64,000 nucleotides of DNA, taken from assembly GCF_040802235.1 (NCBI RefSeq), contig NC_133161.1, forward strand, positions 145,071,121 to 145,135,120, in the 5' to 3' direction. This stretch comes from Manis javanica. Taxonomy: Eukaryota > Chordata > Mammalia > Pholidota > Manidae. The notes beneath the pieces are model-generated. The model saw only the letters and a program-made list of their open reading frames with translations, had not been told where the DNA came from and made no database searches. The position numbers and the translations under genes were made by a program. Below, piece after piece: positions 35,001-48,589 of this stretch (position 1 is its first letter; each line of letters starts with the position of its first letter).

Positions 35001-37693
35001 GTAGTATTTTAAATGACTGGAGATAGAATGGGTTGTGATGAGATGACTGACTAGCCATTTGAAAAAAATTAAGTTAGGTCTGTGCCTCAGCCATATGCAT
35101 ACATGAACTCCAAATGAGTTAAAGTTAATGTGAAAGTAAAGCTACCCAGTACTATTTTTTAAAATAGAAATATTTAATACTGTAAGGATAGTTAGGTGTT
35201 AGCATAATAAGAAACTTAAAACTGATAGTGGGGAAAATGTGACATTTCAGACTCATAGAAATAAAAAGTTTTAAGTACCAGTAGTTACTATAAACAGAGT
35301 TAAAAGAGTGATGGATTGAGAAAAATTATTCTCTCTCACACATGCATACACACACACATACATATAACTATATTTTTATATAGTAAATATAATCAAATAT
35401 ACATATATGACAAGATTACTGTCCAAGTCCAAGGGAAGAGCTCCTACATACCAGGAAAAGAAAGCTGAGCAAAGAGAACTAGCCTGTTTAAAAGGGCTGC
35501 CCCAGCCCCTCCATGTTCCCCACCCTCTTTCCTGCCTTTTCTGCATACTTAGCCTCTAACGTACTTATCTTGTTTTTTGTTTCTCCTTAAAAAATATTAC
35601 CTCCATGAATACAGAGGGATTTTTTTTTCTTTGTACATGTTTATTAAAGAATTTGGAAACCACCTCTTTCCTCACAGCATTTTAAAGCTGTGGCTGAGGA
35701 AAAATATCTGCTTAGGGAATTGAATAGATTGTAGTACATCTATTTAGTGAAATACTTTTGATACTGTTGACTAGATATTGATAGTATTGAACAGATTATA
35801 GTACATCCATATAGTGAAATATTATTTGACCTTATTTCTCTGATATGCAGAAAAGTCAATGATATGTTAAGTGAAAAAAGGAAGTGGCAGAACTGTGTAA
35901 AAAGAGAACATTTTTTAAAGAAACTAGTGGTTTTTAAACTTACAGGATGACTTGCTTAGATCCAGAACCTGTCACTTGAGTTGTTATGTCCACTTTTTTG
36001 GTTCCTATGGTGTCCCATCTGGTGTTATGACACCAAGTAACTGTAAATACTTGCTACAATGTGGGGCCAATTTCTTCTTCACAGGTGCACACCAGGAAGA
36101 TAGCATGGCGGTAGATTTAACTTATAAAATCTTCTGGCCTTTTTATATCATCTGCTACTCTGGTGGCCAATGGGTATGGCCAATTCCATATACGGATCAG
36201 AGGGAGAAAACTGCATGTTGTAGTGTTATTTGCCAGGACGGCCATAACAAAGTACCGGACCTTAAACAGCAGACATTACTTTTCTCACATGTCTGGAGAC
36301 TGAAGTCCGAGAGCAAGTTGATTCCTTCCAGGGCCGCTTTCCTTGGCCATGTTCCCCGTGTCCTGACACGGTCGTCCCTCTGCATGTGTCTGTGTCCTAA
36401 TTTCCTCTTCTTGTAAGGACCCCGTGGGTAAGTCTTATAAGTCATACTGGCTTAGGGTCCACCCTCACGACTTCATCTAACTTCATTATCTCTTATAAGA
36501 TCCTATCTCCAAACACAGTCACATGCTGAGCACTAGGGGTCAGGACTCGCACTTGAGTTTTGACGACACAATTCAGCCATGACATGCCCTGTGCTAGGAG
36601 CTCTTCTGCTCCGGAGAGAGAGGCGCTGGGACCGCTGCAACTTCAGCCCCTTGACTTGGCTGCATCTGTGCCCCTCCTAGGTGAGCCTGCCCACCGCTGA
36701 GATTGATTGCAGCCTGGCAGAGTACACTGACATGGTCTGTGGTAAGTGCTTCCATCCTGTCCTTGTCCCCATCTCTGCATAAATTCTTGTAGGTTTTTGA
36801 AAAGGCTTGTTTACTCTGGGAAGAGACATGTTGAGTTACAGCCTTCACTTTCAGCCCGCTGTGTTGTTCGGCAGCACTGAAGGGTGGTATTTGGGCTTAT
36901 GTGAGTACCTGCTGGGTATTCAACCCTCAAAATCATAGTAATACATCCCATTCGGGAGGGGACTGGCCATCCTAAACAGCAGTGGCCCTAATTCCCAGAG
37001 TGTTGATTGCTTCTGCTCACGGGAGTTCTTCATTTCAGCCGTCCTAGACATCCCTGTCCACAAGAGTCGGATTCAGTCTCTCCACCTGCTCTTTTCCCTC
37101 TACTCAGAATTCAAGAACTCACAGGTGAGACTAGCGTTAGTGACCAACTTAGGCCACGGTGAGGGTCACCACAGCCTTCACTGTGCTCAGTCTGCTGTGA
37201 CTGTCCCGTGGCAGTGGAGCACTTCTGCTGGAGTCACCATTCCCCTTCCCCATGACCGAGAGAGCAGCCAAGCAGGCAGGGGTGGGGCCTGCAAAGGAAG
37301 GGGAGCTGGGAGAGACGAGGGCCGCAGACGGGCCAGTGCAGGATTTACAGAGGTGCTCATTCGTGCAGGAGAACAAGGTGGCTTGAGAATGGAAGCAGGG
37401 ATGGGGGGGAAAAGGTTCACTTTAAAGAAGGTGGGGCAAATTTCTACTTGTTTTTCAAAGACAACACCATGGATTGTTTGGGAAGTAGAACTGGGAGAAA
37501 ATAGGAGCTTAAAGGGCTGTAAAGATGTTAGTCTTGCTAAAGTGTAGCAACTAGCAGATCTCAGATACTCCACATTCCTTCTCCTCTTCCCTCACAGCAT
37601 TTTAAAGCTCTAGCTGAAGGCAAGAAAGCATTCACTCCTCCCTCCAACGCCACCTCACAAGCTGGAGATGCGGAGACATTAACCTTCAGCTGA
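26029..37693 (+). CDS. IFT46: Intraflagellar transport protein 46, complete from canonical ATG
   Basis: IFT46 is a core IFT-B subunit needed for anterograde transport in cilia and for loading outer-arm dynein cargo. Coding exons: 26029-26073, 28428-28555, 30249-30323, 30475-30568, 31009-31137, 33389-33510, 33885-33951, 36681-36741, 37039-37124, 37598-37693. All borders are GT-AG and phases close to give 300 aa, close to the usual 304. The N-terminus is acidic and low-complexity, with Asp/Glu runs near residues 31-55. The conserved IFT46 domain follows from about residue 60 (AYDPADYEHL, DFIPAVGDIDAFLK, LVLDEPSTKQSDPTVLSLWL, DTWIESISELH, PMPDIDTLMQEWSPEFEELL). The C-terminus is Thr/Ser-rich (ETLTFS). 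The first coding exon's acceptor is at 25992-25993, which leaves a short leader before the ATG. The length difference lies in the acidic run. Confidence 0.95.
26074..28427 (+). other. IFT46: IFT46 intron after the first coding exon
   Basis: A 2.35-kb intron. I see no strong repeat or gene. A somewhat GC-rich patch at 27560-27910 gives open frames on both strands without recognisable homology. The 3' end has a C-run (about 28406-28415) before the acceptor. Confidence 0.8.
29150..29505 (+). repeat. L1M 3' end
   Basis: It has the L1 wording GATGGTATAGCCATTCAGTA, then TACCATGTGTATAAAACATG, then a 3' UTR-like purine/GT-rich end. It is in IFT46 intron 2, sense orientation. Confidence 0.55.
31241..32617 (-). 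mobile_element. Endogenous retrovirus env(TM)-LTR fragment, inserted as a processed copy
   Basis: Read on the minus strand, the body (about 32600 to 31293) starts inside a retroviral env transmembrane subunit. It continues through LTR-like sequence with AATAAA (31312-31317) and ends about 19 nt later in A11 plus an A-rich tail. Direct repeats CAGGCCAGCTTT flank it (31241-31252 and 32601-32612). The poly(A) tail and flanking duplication indicate L1-type retroposition of a transcript and not a provirus: there is no 5' LTR, gag, pol or primer-binding site. It lies in IFT46 intron 5, antisense. Confidence 0.75.
32180..32598 (-). pseudogene. Retroviral envelope TM-subunit remnant
   Basis: An open frame of about 139 codons ends at a stop at 32180-32182. 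It shows an immunosuppressive-domain-like stretch (about 32465-32515), a CX6CC motif (about 32438-32464) typical of gamma-type or avian-type Env, and a hydrophobic membrane span (about 32240-32320) with a short tail. It is truncated at its start: the surface subunit, cleavage site and fusion peptide are all absent, so it cannot encode a functional envelope. It is expected to be non-functional. Confidence 0.75.
32625..33190 (-). repeat. L1 3' region, antisense
   Basis: The plus strand is the reverse complement of an L1M 3' end: TTTTATTGCAATATAATTTA, ACAACCATCACCACTACCTG, GAATAATATTCCATTGTACA, CACATCCTCACCAACATTTG. It directly abuts the retroviral fragment in IFT46 intron 5. Confidence 0.8.
34040..34490 (-). 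repeat. L1 3' region, antisense
   Basis: It is degenerate reverse-complement L1 (CCCCTACCTCCCAGCATAAC, TGTTCCACTGTTTGAATATA, CACTTGGGTAGCTTCCAG). It is in IFT46 intron 7. Confidence 0.55.
34540..35335 (+). repeat. Degenerate L1 ORF2 fragment
   Basis: It carries ORF2-like wording (CCTATCAGACATTAGAACAC, TACTGGCATAGGAATAGAAA, CAGAAATAAACCCACGTGTA). It is in IFT46 intron 7, sense. Confidence 0.65.
35336..35410. repeat. CA/TA-rich simple repeat
   Basis: An impure CACACA/TATATA tract at the junction of two L1-derived pieces in IFT46 intron 7. Confidence 0.7.
35663..35705 (+). repeat. Copy of the IFT46 last-exon 3' splice site
   Basis: About 41 bp with roughly 36 identities to 37583-37623. It covers polypyrimidine tract, CTCACAG acceptor and the first ~24 coding bases of the last IFT46 exon (CATTTTAAAGCT...GCTGA). 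It sits 1.92 kb upstream in intron 7. Because intronic bases are copied too, it is a genomic duplication and not a retrocopy. Confidence 0.8.
35720..35930 (+). repeat. L1 fragment with internal tandem duplication
   Basis: L1 wording (AGATTATAGTACATCCATAT, GTTAAGTGAAAAAAGGAAGT). The unit at 35720-35761 is repeated with changes at 35787-35829. Confidence 0.6.
36215..36590 (+). repeat. Ancient interspersed repeat, family uncertain
   Basis: It matches the mammalian repeat wording GGACGGCCATAACAAAGTAC ... CTCACATGTCTGGAGACTGA ... TTATAAGATCCTATCTCCAA ... GACACAATTCAGCC. I cannot place the family from memory. It lies just upstream of the IFT46 exon at 36681. Confidence 0.5.
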
Positions 37694-38075
37694 GCCACCT
37701 CCCAGGTTGCTGTGTTTCAAGGCTGAGCTGACTCCTCTGTGCCAGCTGAGGAGGGCTCGCTGTCAGCCACCTGGCATCCTTGCCTTGACTCAGGCACAGT
37801 ACACGTCCTGTTACCCTCTCCAGACAGCACTGCGCATGTGTGTTAAATGGCTGCTGCCTGCCTCAGCTTTCCTTCCCATGGGAATCATGCTTGTGTACCA
37901 CGGTGAGGATTTGTGCTGGAAGAATTGGAATTTCTGGGATCCCGGGATACTCAGGTTGAGAGGAAAGCTTAAAAGATACTCCTTTTGAGATAGATAGCAA
38001 TGGAAATATTTTCTTTCATTCTTAAAGTTAGCTGGCAATGATTTTGCAAATAAAATGCTGTATCTTTCAGGTTAT
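37694..38075 (+). other. IFT46: IFT46 3' UTR
   Basis: It runs from the TGA at 37691-37693 to about 20 nt past AATAAA at 38049-38054, roughly 0.38 kb. No coding content. Confidence 0.7.
38049..38054 (+). terminator. IFT46: IFT46 poly(A) signal
   Basis: A canonical AATAAA 356 nt past the stop, the first one downstream of the IFT46 coding end. Confidence 0.7.
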
Positions 38076-39242
38076 CCTGCTATTCCATAATAATATGAAA
38101 GACAAACGGCAGACAGAGCTAAAGCAGAGACAACGAACTTGGTCCAGTAACAGGCCTCACATGAGTAACAGTTCAAGCAAATCAACTTGGGAAATAAAAT
38201 CAAAGCTGCTCCTCCAAAGTTGTCAGTAGAGGGGAATCATTTTTCTGCAGAACTTATTTTTTCTAGAGGTGTCTGCCTGCCTCACGGGTTAGCTGCCTGG
38301 CTAGCTCCAGACCAGTCCGCCTGTGCGCTCAGGGAGGCCGATACTGCAGTGATCCAGGTGAGAGGTGCTCACTCCTTGGATTAGTAGAGACGGACAGATT
38401 CAGGAAATATTTTGGAGGTTATATCAGCCAAGCTCCAGACAGGGAGTCAGAAACCAGGCTGGTTATTTCTAACAAAGGGTGTTCAGTGTGGGAAGTTGGT
38501 TACAAAAGTGTTAGAAGGGCTGAAGGGGCAGCAGCAGAACGGAAGGCGCGTGCGTGGTGTGCGGGCCTGTGCTGGGCTGGAAGCTGGGCTGCGGAGAGCC
38601 TGGCGGGCTGGCTGCATGGGGCTCAGCTGCCACCCGCCACCGTCATCCGCTTCCACAGCAGCTGTGAACACTGGCTGCTGCCTCCCTTCTCCCACCTTCC
38701 CGTCCCTGCAGCGCCTCCCATGGGCAGAAGCGAGCAGCTGGCCCTGGCAGTATGAGGGGCGAGTGCACAGATAGCCAGCAGGCCTCAAACTTGGCGACAG
38801 GTCAGAGGTGGAGGGTGGAGGGAGCAAAATCGGGGATGACTCCCAGTTTTTGACATAAGCAACTGAATAGGTAATGGAGCCAAGTACTGACGTGGGGGGA
38901 AAATGGGGCAAGAATTGGAGGGAAAATTATATTAAAATGCCACACTGTCAGCCTAGCATCTCCCCAGGGAACACGTGGGCGTGAGGGCGGTTGTTTCTTA
39001 GACTCTTAAACCAACTAAGATGTTTACATTTTGCTTGACTTTGAGGAGCACAGACTTCTGTGCTCAGGCCTCACTCGGCCATCCTCTCGGGACCAGGTGC
39101 CCTGCTCTCAAGCAGACGGCATCGGTGCTCCCGGTAACGCACAGGCAAGAAAGAAATGGCGAGAGGGATGCAGATTCTCCGTCAGGCCTCCAGGGAAGAT
39201 CAGACTGCTGCCTCTGGCTGGAGCTGAGGCTCGGCACTGATA

Positions 39243-39462
39243 CGTACAGTCGGTTCTCGGTGGGCACGGTAGTTACGTTCTAAAGTCACTGCCAACGCTG
39301 AGCGAGCATGGACGGAACCACTGCCCTTAGAGGAGACAGGTTCGGCTCCTGCGTGCCTCTGTTAGCAATGTCATCAACCAGCCTTTGATGCACATAAATT
39401 AGCAAGTAAAAGTGAATTCACGAAGGTGCAATCTGCAAACAATGAGGGTCAGCTGCCTATGT
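39243..39462. mobile_element. Possible non-autonomous TcMar/Tigger-type element
   Basis: It starts ACAGTCGGTTCTCGGTGGGC and ends GCAAACAATGAGGGTCAGCTG, resembling weakly inverted ends. The interior (GTAGTTACGTTCTAAAGTCA) reads like an old DNA transposon family. The assignment is tentative. Confidence 0.4.
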
Positions 39463-41219
39463 CGCTGGATTCGGAGCGCCTTTCCGCTCCCCTCCCGCTC
39501 CAGCGCCCAGCGCAGCCCCGCCGTGGGCCTCACCACGCTGCCGTCTCACGGGCCCCTCTCCCTGCCAGCAGTCTGTTACCGCTCACCCCCCGCTGCTACT
39601 TGTCTGTGACCCTAGGAAAGAGCAGTCACCCCTAGGTCCCAGTTAGCCTGGCTACAAAACACTTAGACACTAACTGAATTCGTAGGCTTGTCCTGTGGGT
39701 AAAACTGTGAAAAGATGAAGTGCCAGAAAATGTAAGATGTTATAATAATTATGTTACTAAGGATAAATTTTGAAATAGGCCTTATAGAGCTTCCATTTGG
39801 CTACTCTCCCCATGCCGAGGCCCTCCTTTTCGCAGGGCCCACGGCAAAACCAGGCTGCTTGCCAGGCTGTGCGCGGGACTCAGGAGTCCCCTCGCTAACT
39901 GGGCTTCCCCGCAGGCTGCTTTCCTTGCTTGAAGGGCCGCTCCCCTGCTGCCGCTCCCAGGCTCTCAGTGCTGCTAATAAACACAAATTGAATACAAGTA
40001 GTTCCATCTTCCCTCCCTCCTTTACCCCTACGGAATGACAGTGTAGGAATAATAACAATAAAAAGGTATAAACCAGCAGATAATGGGAAAGAAAATGACC
40101 GTAGAGGACACAGCACCACCATTTTGGAAGACGGTCAAGTGCTAAGTGATTTATTGGTGGGGGAAGGGAAAAGCCCTGAAATTTGACTGCCAGCGGAGGC
40201 GAGGGACCGAGAAACCAGCACGAAGTAGGCTATTCGACACCGCAGGACCCTGGAAAGGGTCAGGAGTTAAATGTGTGAGATACTTCTGGTGGCATGTGTG
40301 CAGGTTGGGGCTGAAAACAGCAAGACTATAGAAGGCCTGTAGGGGACTGGGTCCGCAGAAACCCCCCCCTTCTGCGCTGCCCACCTCCTGACCCCGACAG
40401 ACAGTCACCCAGGAGGCTCTGCACAGGAGAAGACTGAGCACCTAGGAGGACAGGAGTAAGGGTCCGTATTTAAAATAAGAGGAATGAGCAGTGAGACCGT
40501 CAAGCCTTGTCCACACTTACGCCTGCAGCGTAGAGTAGTAGAGGGTCCTCTCTGGGAATCTGATCAGCCAAAGAGGAAAGGCCTACGGACACTGCCGGGG
40601 GGTCTTAAAGCAAATGTCTGGGTCCTTGTCACCTGTCACCTTCCAGTCAGCTTTCTGGTCTCTCATTCTTGCCTGTGTATATACGCATGTTTGCAGCCTG
40701 CATTCCTAAACAGGAATGTGCAGACATCACCAGACATTTGAAGAAAGCCAGAAAAATAAAGACCAAAACTGAAAAAAAAACAAAGGAAATCAGAGAAACA
40801 AAACAGGCAAGATGAAAAAAAAAGTGTTAAAATGATATTCACACAACAGTAGTTCTTAAACTTGGTTGCATATTAGCATTAACTGGAGATCTTCTAAAAT
40901 TGTTTCCTCTCCCAGACAACACACGAGACTGATTTAAATCACAATTTCTGGAATAGGATTCAGAAACTGTATTTTTTTAAAGCTCCCCAGAGCATTTCAA
41001 TATGCAGACAAATTTGAGAACTGCTGTCACAGATAGATGAGCAGATTCTACATCCATGAAATAAAAACAGAAGACTTACAAAAGGAACATGCAGTACAGC
41101 AAGAAGGCACAACAATGATAAACATGTTGCCTGATAACAGACCCTCAGAGTATATGGGGCAAAAGTTGGAAACTGAAGGGAGAAAAAGACGGGTCTACAG
41201 TAATAGCTGGACACTTCAC

Positions 41220-41990
41220 TACGCCACAGGCAATAGTGGATAGACAGCCAGACAGAAGAAGATGAGGAAAGAGGGCTTAACGCACACAAACTGAAGTACC
41301 TTCTTTGACCACAACAGAATCAAATTAGAAATCAAAAATGGGAGGAAAACTGCAAACCCCACACATTTTTGGCAATTAAAAATACACCACCAACGGGTCA
41401 AAGAAGAAATAACAAGAGAAATGAGAAAATGCTTAGAAACAAATGAAAACGAGTACATAACATACCAAAACTTAGAGGGCGCAACAAAAGCAGTGCTCAG
41501 AGGGGAATGTATAGTTGTAATGCTCCCATTAAAGGGGATCTCAAATCCAAAGATGGACAAAGACATTTACAAGTTCACCCTTGTAAAGTACGATTTGGTG
41601 GCTTTTGGTCTGTTCACAAAGTTGGCCATCAGTCATCAGGATCTAGAAAAAGGAAAAAACTACATCCAAAGCTGGAGGAAGAGGAAGAAAATAATAAAGA
41701 ATAGAGCCGAAATAAGTAAGGGAAAAAACAATAAAATCAACAAAACCTGAAGTTGGTTCTTTATTAGCAAAATTTCAGGCCTCAGCCAAAGTATCTAAGG
41801 GAAAAGGAGACTCAAAAACTACAATCAGAAATGAAAGTAGGGACATTACTGTCAATTCTACAGAAAGAAAAAGAATTAGTACAATGAACAACTGCATGCC
41901 GACAACGTGGATGACCCAGACAAAGTGGACAAATTCTTAGGAGCAAGGAACCTACCAAGCCTGACAAAGAACATTGGAAATACTTGAATC
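41220..41990 (+). repeat. Degenerate L1 ORF2 fragment
   Basis: The translation retains ORF2-like words (EITREMRKCLETNENE..., then AVLRGE), and downstream a KINKT-like stretch followed by further decayed ORF2 wording. It is interrupted at 41571-41635 by a reverse-oriented L1 3' piece that matches 43354-43418. Confidence 0.7.
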
Positions 41991-42019
41991 CATAACCAAA
42001 ATTAAAAAATCGAAGTAGA

Positions 42020-42120
42020 ACAGATTGATGGTTGCAAGAGTTAGTGGGGGTGAGGGGGGAAAAATGGGTGAACTGTTATTTTTAGTTTAAATAAATCGAA
42101 TGAATTTTTCAAAAAATCTA
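42020..42120 (+). repeat. L1 3'-end fragment
   Basis: A short sense L1 tail (GATGGTTGCAAGAGTTAGTG ... TTTAAATAAATCGAATGAAT). It precedes an oppositely oriented L1. Confidence 0.45.
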
Positions 42121-42124
42121 AGTA

Positions 42125-42725
42125 TACATAAAATGAAAAATTTTTAAGTGGACCATTTTTAAGTGGACGATTCGGTGGCCTTAAGTACATTCACACTGTC
42201 CTACAACCATCACCACACTGCAGCTTCAGAACTTCATCATCCCACACTGAAGCTCTGTACCCATTAAACAGTAATTCCCACCCCACCCCTGAGCCCCTAG
42301 TAATGTCTCTATTTTCTGTCTCTGAATTTGCCTGTTCTATGTGATACATAAATGGAATCATACAAAATTTGTCCTTTTCCATCTGGCTTATTTCACTTAA
42401 TATTTTCTAGGTTCGTGTGTCAGAATGTCCTTCCTTTTTAAGAGACTGCATGATATTGCATTGTGTGTATAAACCACATTTTCTTACCATTCAACTGTTG
42501 ATGGACATGGGGTTGCTTCTACTTTTCAGCAATTGCAAACAATTGTGTGTTGGTGTAAAATAACTTTGAGTCCCTTCTTTCAGTTCTTTCGGGAATAAAT
42601 GTAGAGGTGGGATTGCTGGATCATATGGTTAATTCTAGGTTTAACTTTTTGAGGAACTGCCATACTGTCTTCTGCAGTGACTGTACCATTTTACATTCCC
42701 ACTAACAATACACAAAGTTGAGCAT
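42125..42725 (-). repeat. L1 3' region, antisense
   Basis: Reverse-complement L1 wording throughout: ACAACCATCACCACACTGCA, CTGTTCTATGTGATACATAA, GTGGGATTGCTGGATCATAT, TTTTACATTCCCACTAACAA. Confidence 0.85.
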
Positions 42726-43324
42726 TCATTTTTACAAGTCCTTATTAAATAGTCTGTTGTATTTAACACAGACCAGGTGGAAATGCACTGCTGAGAGCTG
42801 TGCCTACCCAGATGGACCGCTGTAGATTCAAGCTCAAGGCAACTGACCTGTTACTGTTACTGGAGGTTAAAGATGAAAGATCAAGTGACTGAAGTATATG
42901 AAAAATTGCTGTTCTTTCCCAGGAAAGAGAACTGCCATGTCAGCGGCCTTACTAATGCTTGAAAGCTCCATGATCCTCACAAAGATTAGGATTTCAGAAA
43001 TACCAAAGAAGGAACTAGGTCAGGGATCCCTCAACATTATATTATGAAAATTGTCAAAAGAATTTTGTGATAATTGGACAGTGAACCCTTACATATCTAC
43101 CTAAATCCTACAATTCACATTTTGCTAAATTTATCACACATCCATCCATCCCATCCACTCATCAATCCATCTTGCATCTCAAAGTAGGCTACAGAAATCA
43201 AGGCATTTCACCCCTAAACACTTTAGCATGCATACAATTAACTGGAGTTCAAATATATTTACCATTCTTTTGTTAGGTGAAATTTATACATAGTGAATCC
43301 AATTGATGACTTTAGGAACTAGGG

Positions 43325-43500
43325 CCTTGCTGAGATATAGTTCAGATAGCATGAAGTTCACCCTTGTAAAGTACAATTTGGTGGCTTTTGGTCTATTCAC
43401 GACGTTGTGCATCAGTCACCACTCATTCTAGAACATTTTCACCACCCGAAGAAGATACCCCATATTCATTAGCAGTCACTTCCCGTCCTGCCCTCCCCCA
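43325..43500 (-). repeat. L1 3' region, antisense, short
   Basis: Reverse-complement L1 wording (TTCACCCTTGTAAAGTACAA, CATTCTAGAACATTTTCACC, CCCCATATTCATTAGCAGTC). It shares an unusual 65-bp variant with 41571-41635. Confidence 0.7.
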
Positions 43501-44599
43501 GTCCCTGGTGAAACTGACTCACCCCTGCCTGTAGGTATGCCTCTTCTGGGCCCTTCTGGTAAATGTGGTCTTCCAGATTTAGCTGCTTTCATTTAGGGTC
43601 ATGTTTTCATGGTTCACGGGTGTTGTGATTTGAAGGGTTTTCACCTGCATAATAGGCAGGGGTTTTCTTAATCTGCATTTTCTCAGAAAAGAGTCTGTAA
43701 CTTTTATCAGTTTTCCAAGGTGTCTATGACTCAGCCAAAGAATAAAGACTCTCTGCTCTAAGGACACGTGTGAAGAACTGGGACACTGGTGTGAAAGCCC
43801 ACCCCTTCGTAAACACTCAAGGGGGGGAGATTCGCCCAGGAAGAGTAAACGTCTTACTCTCTGCTCAAGGGAGACCTTGAGTGCAGCTGAGAGGCACACA
43901 GGGCTCCTAACCTTGCCAAGCTATTACGGAAAGGGCTGCACGACCCCCAAGGGCACAGTGGCTCAGAGCCAACAGACTTGACAGCGAGGCACCCTGGTCC
44001 CTTAAAGTTCTGGAGCCATAAATGAGCTTTTGTGCAAGATCAGAGTAGAGGCTGGAACTGAGCTCCTTCAAGAGGCTGGGCAGCCCCAGCCACTCTTGTG
44101 GAGGAAAATACTGAAGAGAGGGCTGGCCAGAAAGCCAGAGCCAAGCCAGCCTGCTGCTGATGGTATGTATATATATGTGCCCTCAAAACACTCACCCTGT
44201 TCATGGTCTTTTTCTTCCCTCAAGATTCTCCAGAAAGTTTTTTTTGGAAAATCGCAGCTTGGTCTGAGCCTTCTGTACCCTGCATTGGGACCAAAGGACT
44301 CAGCATAGCTGAGCCACTGTCCTGAGGAGGCGGGGGGTCTGCTAGGTGATACTGACCCAGTGGGACTCAGACCCGGGGAACAGCTCAGATTCCCTGGCCC
44401 GGCACTCCCGAAATAGAAAATGCCAGTCCCGTCGTCAGGAACAGTGTACTTACTTATATATTTTTAAAAATAAAAGATCTGAAGCAAATAAGGTAAAATG
44501 TTAAGATTCAGCAGAGTTGAGTAGTGGGCACACAGGTGTTTGTTTTATCTTCTCTCTAGTATGAATTAGAGATTTCACCTAAATGAAATAAAACACATG

Positions 44600-45823
44600 C
44601 AACATTCACTCAATGAAGTTTATTGAGTGTACTGTGTGCCTAATTAGCACTGTCCTAGGCAGTAACAGGAGAAAAATTACAAAACAAGGTATCAACAAGG
44701 GAAAACTATACTCTGCACTATATTTGCTATCATTTCTATATTGTTTTTCAAAGAGTCCCTGGGTCGTTCTGCAGTATGTGGTATCCCTTTCTCCACGTCC
44801 CCTAAAGCTTCCGGCCCTATTAAATTAATGTGCTGCTAGGACCATCCCCCAACACGTCCCCTAATGTGCTCATCCACTTCGAGGAGCAGCTTCCTGCTGA
44901 TGGGGCAGGTAGCTTTGGTCCTTCTGTGGTGGGGGAGGCATGTTGGGAGGGCTCAGGGTACTCACAGTGAATCACGGGGAGGCCAGACGGGGGAAGCCAC
45001 AGAGGGGGCCCTGGGGCCCCCGCTCACCCCTCCCCAGGATATGTGCTTAAAGTGCTAACACTGTAAGAAAAAGATGCACAGCTACATGCTGTCCTGGAGG
45101 CCACCAGACTCACCTCCCTCTAGTCCTTCTGACTTGTGCTAACACCAGGCACTGGCACCACCAGAGGCCAGGCCAGGGGAGATGCCCACTGCCCAGTGAA
45201 GAAATGGGAAAGCCCAGTATATAACCTACGAAGCCCAAAAGGAGGCGGGGCCAGAGAAGGGCAGCGAGGTATGCAGCAAGAGGGACTAGTCTGTGCTTGG
45301 CCAGTACCTCTGGGCCAGGGGTTGGTCCCCGTGCGGAGGGCAGCTAGGCTCTGTGCAGCGAGCAGGGTTCTAAATGTTCCCCAAGGGAACGAAGCTGTGT
45401 AGCATGGGAAGGAAATCTAAGACGTGCAGGGCTCTCTGTGTCCCCCAGCCAGGGACGCCCACCATGCCTGCTGTATAAGGTGCTGAGTATTGGTATGGGG
45501 CACAGAGCAGGCCCAAGTCAACAGGGCCACGCCACACAGACGCTGGAGGGCCTCTGAGCACACCCAGACGGAGTTCTTCACCTGGGCACAGGTGTCACAT
45601 GCAGGTCCCCACCCCGAGTTAGAACAAGGGGCTTAGGTCCAGAGGGCAGCCTTGCCAAGGACACCTGTGCCTCTGAGGGGCACATCCCAGTGAAGTGCCT
45701 CATGTGGATAACACAGAGGGTGTCCCATCCTCATGTGGATGACACAGAGGGCAAGGGAAGTGGCAGGGGTATGACCTCTTGGTGGCGCAACATGGCCAAG
45801 CAAGCCCCCGTCTCGCCTGCCGC
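44600..45823 (-). other. TMEM25: TMEM25 3' UTR (end tentative)
   Basis: Minus-strand sequence after the TGA at 45824-45826. The only canonical AATAAA found is at about 44619-44624, inside a repeat-like stretch, so the end point is uncertain. It contains a 31-bp-period tandem duplication at 45698-45751. Confidence 0.45.

Positions 45824-48579
<2,756 letters not shown>

Positions 48580-48589
<10 letters not shown>

Larger units (their letters stand above)
38076..44600. other. Intergenic region between convergent IFT46 and TMEM25
   Basis: No gene is recognised in 6.5 kb. From 38.4 to 40.7 kb there is GC-moderate, unique-looking sequence with many short open frames on both strands, none with recognisable protein features. 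From 40.8 to 43.5 kb it is a mosaic of L1 pieces. Confidence 0.75.
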
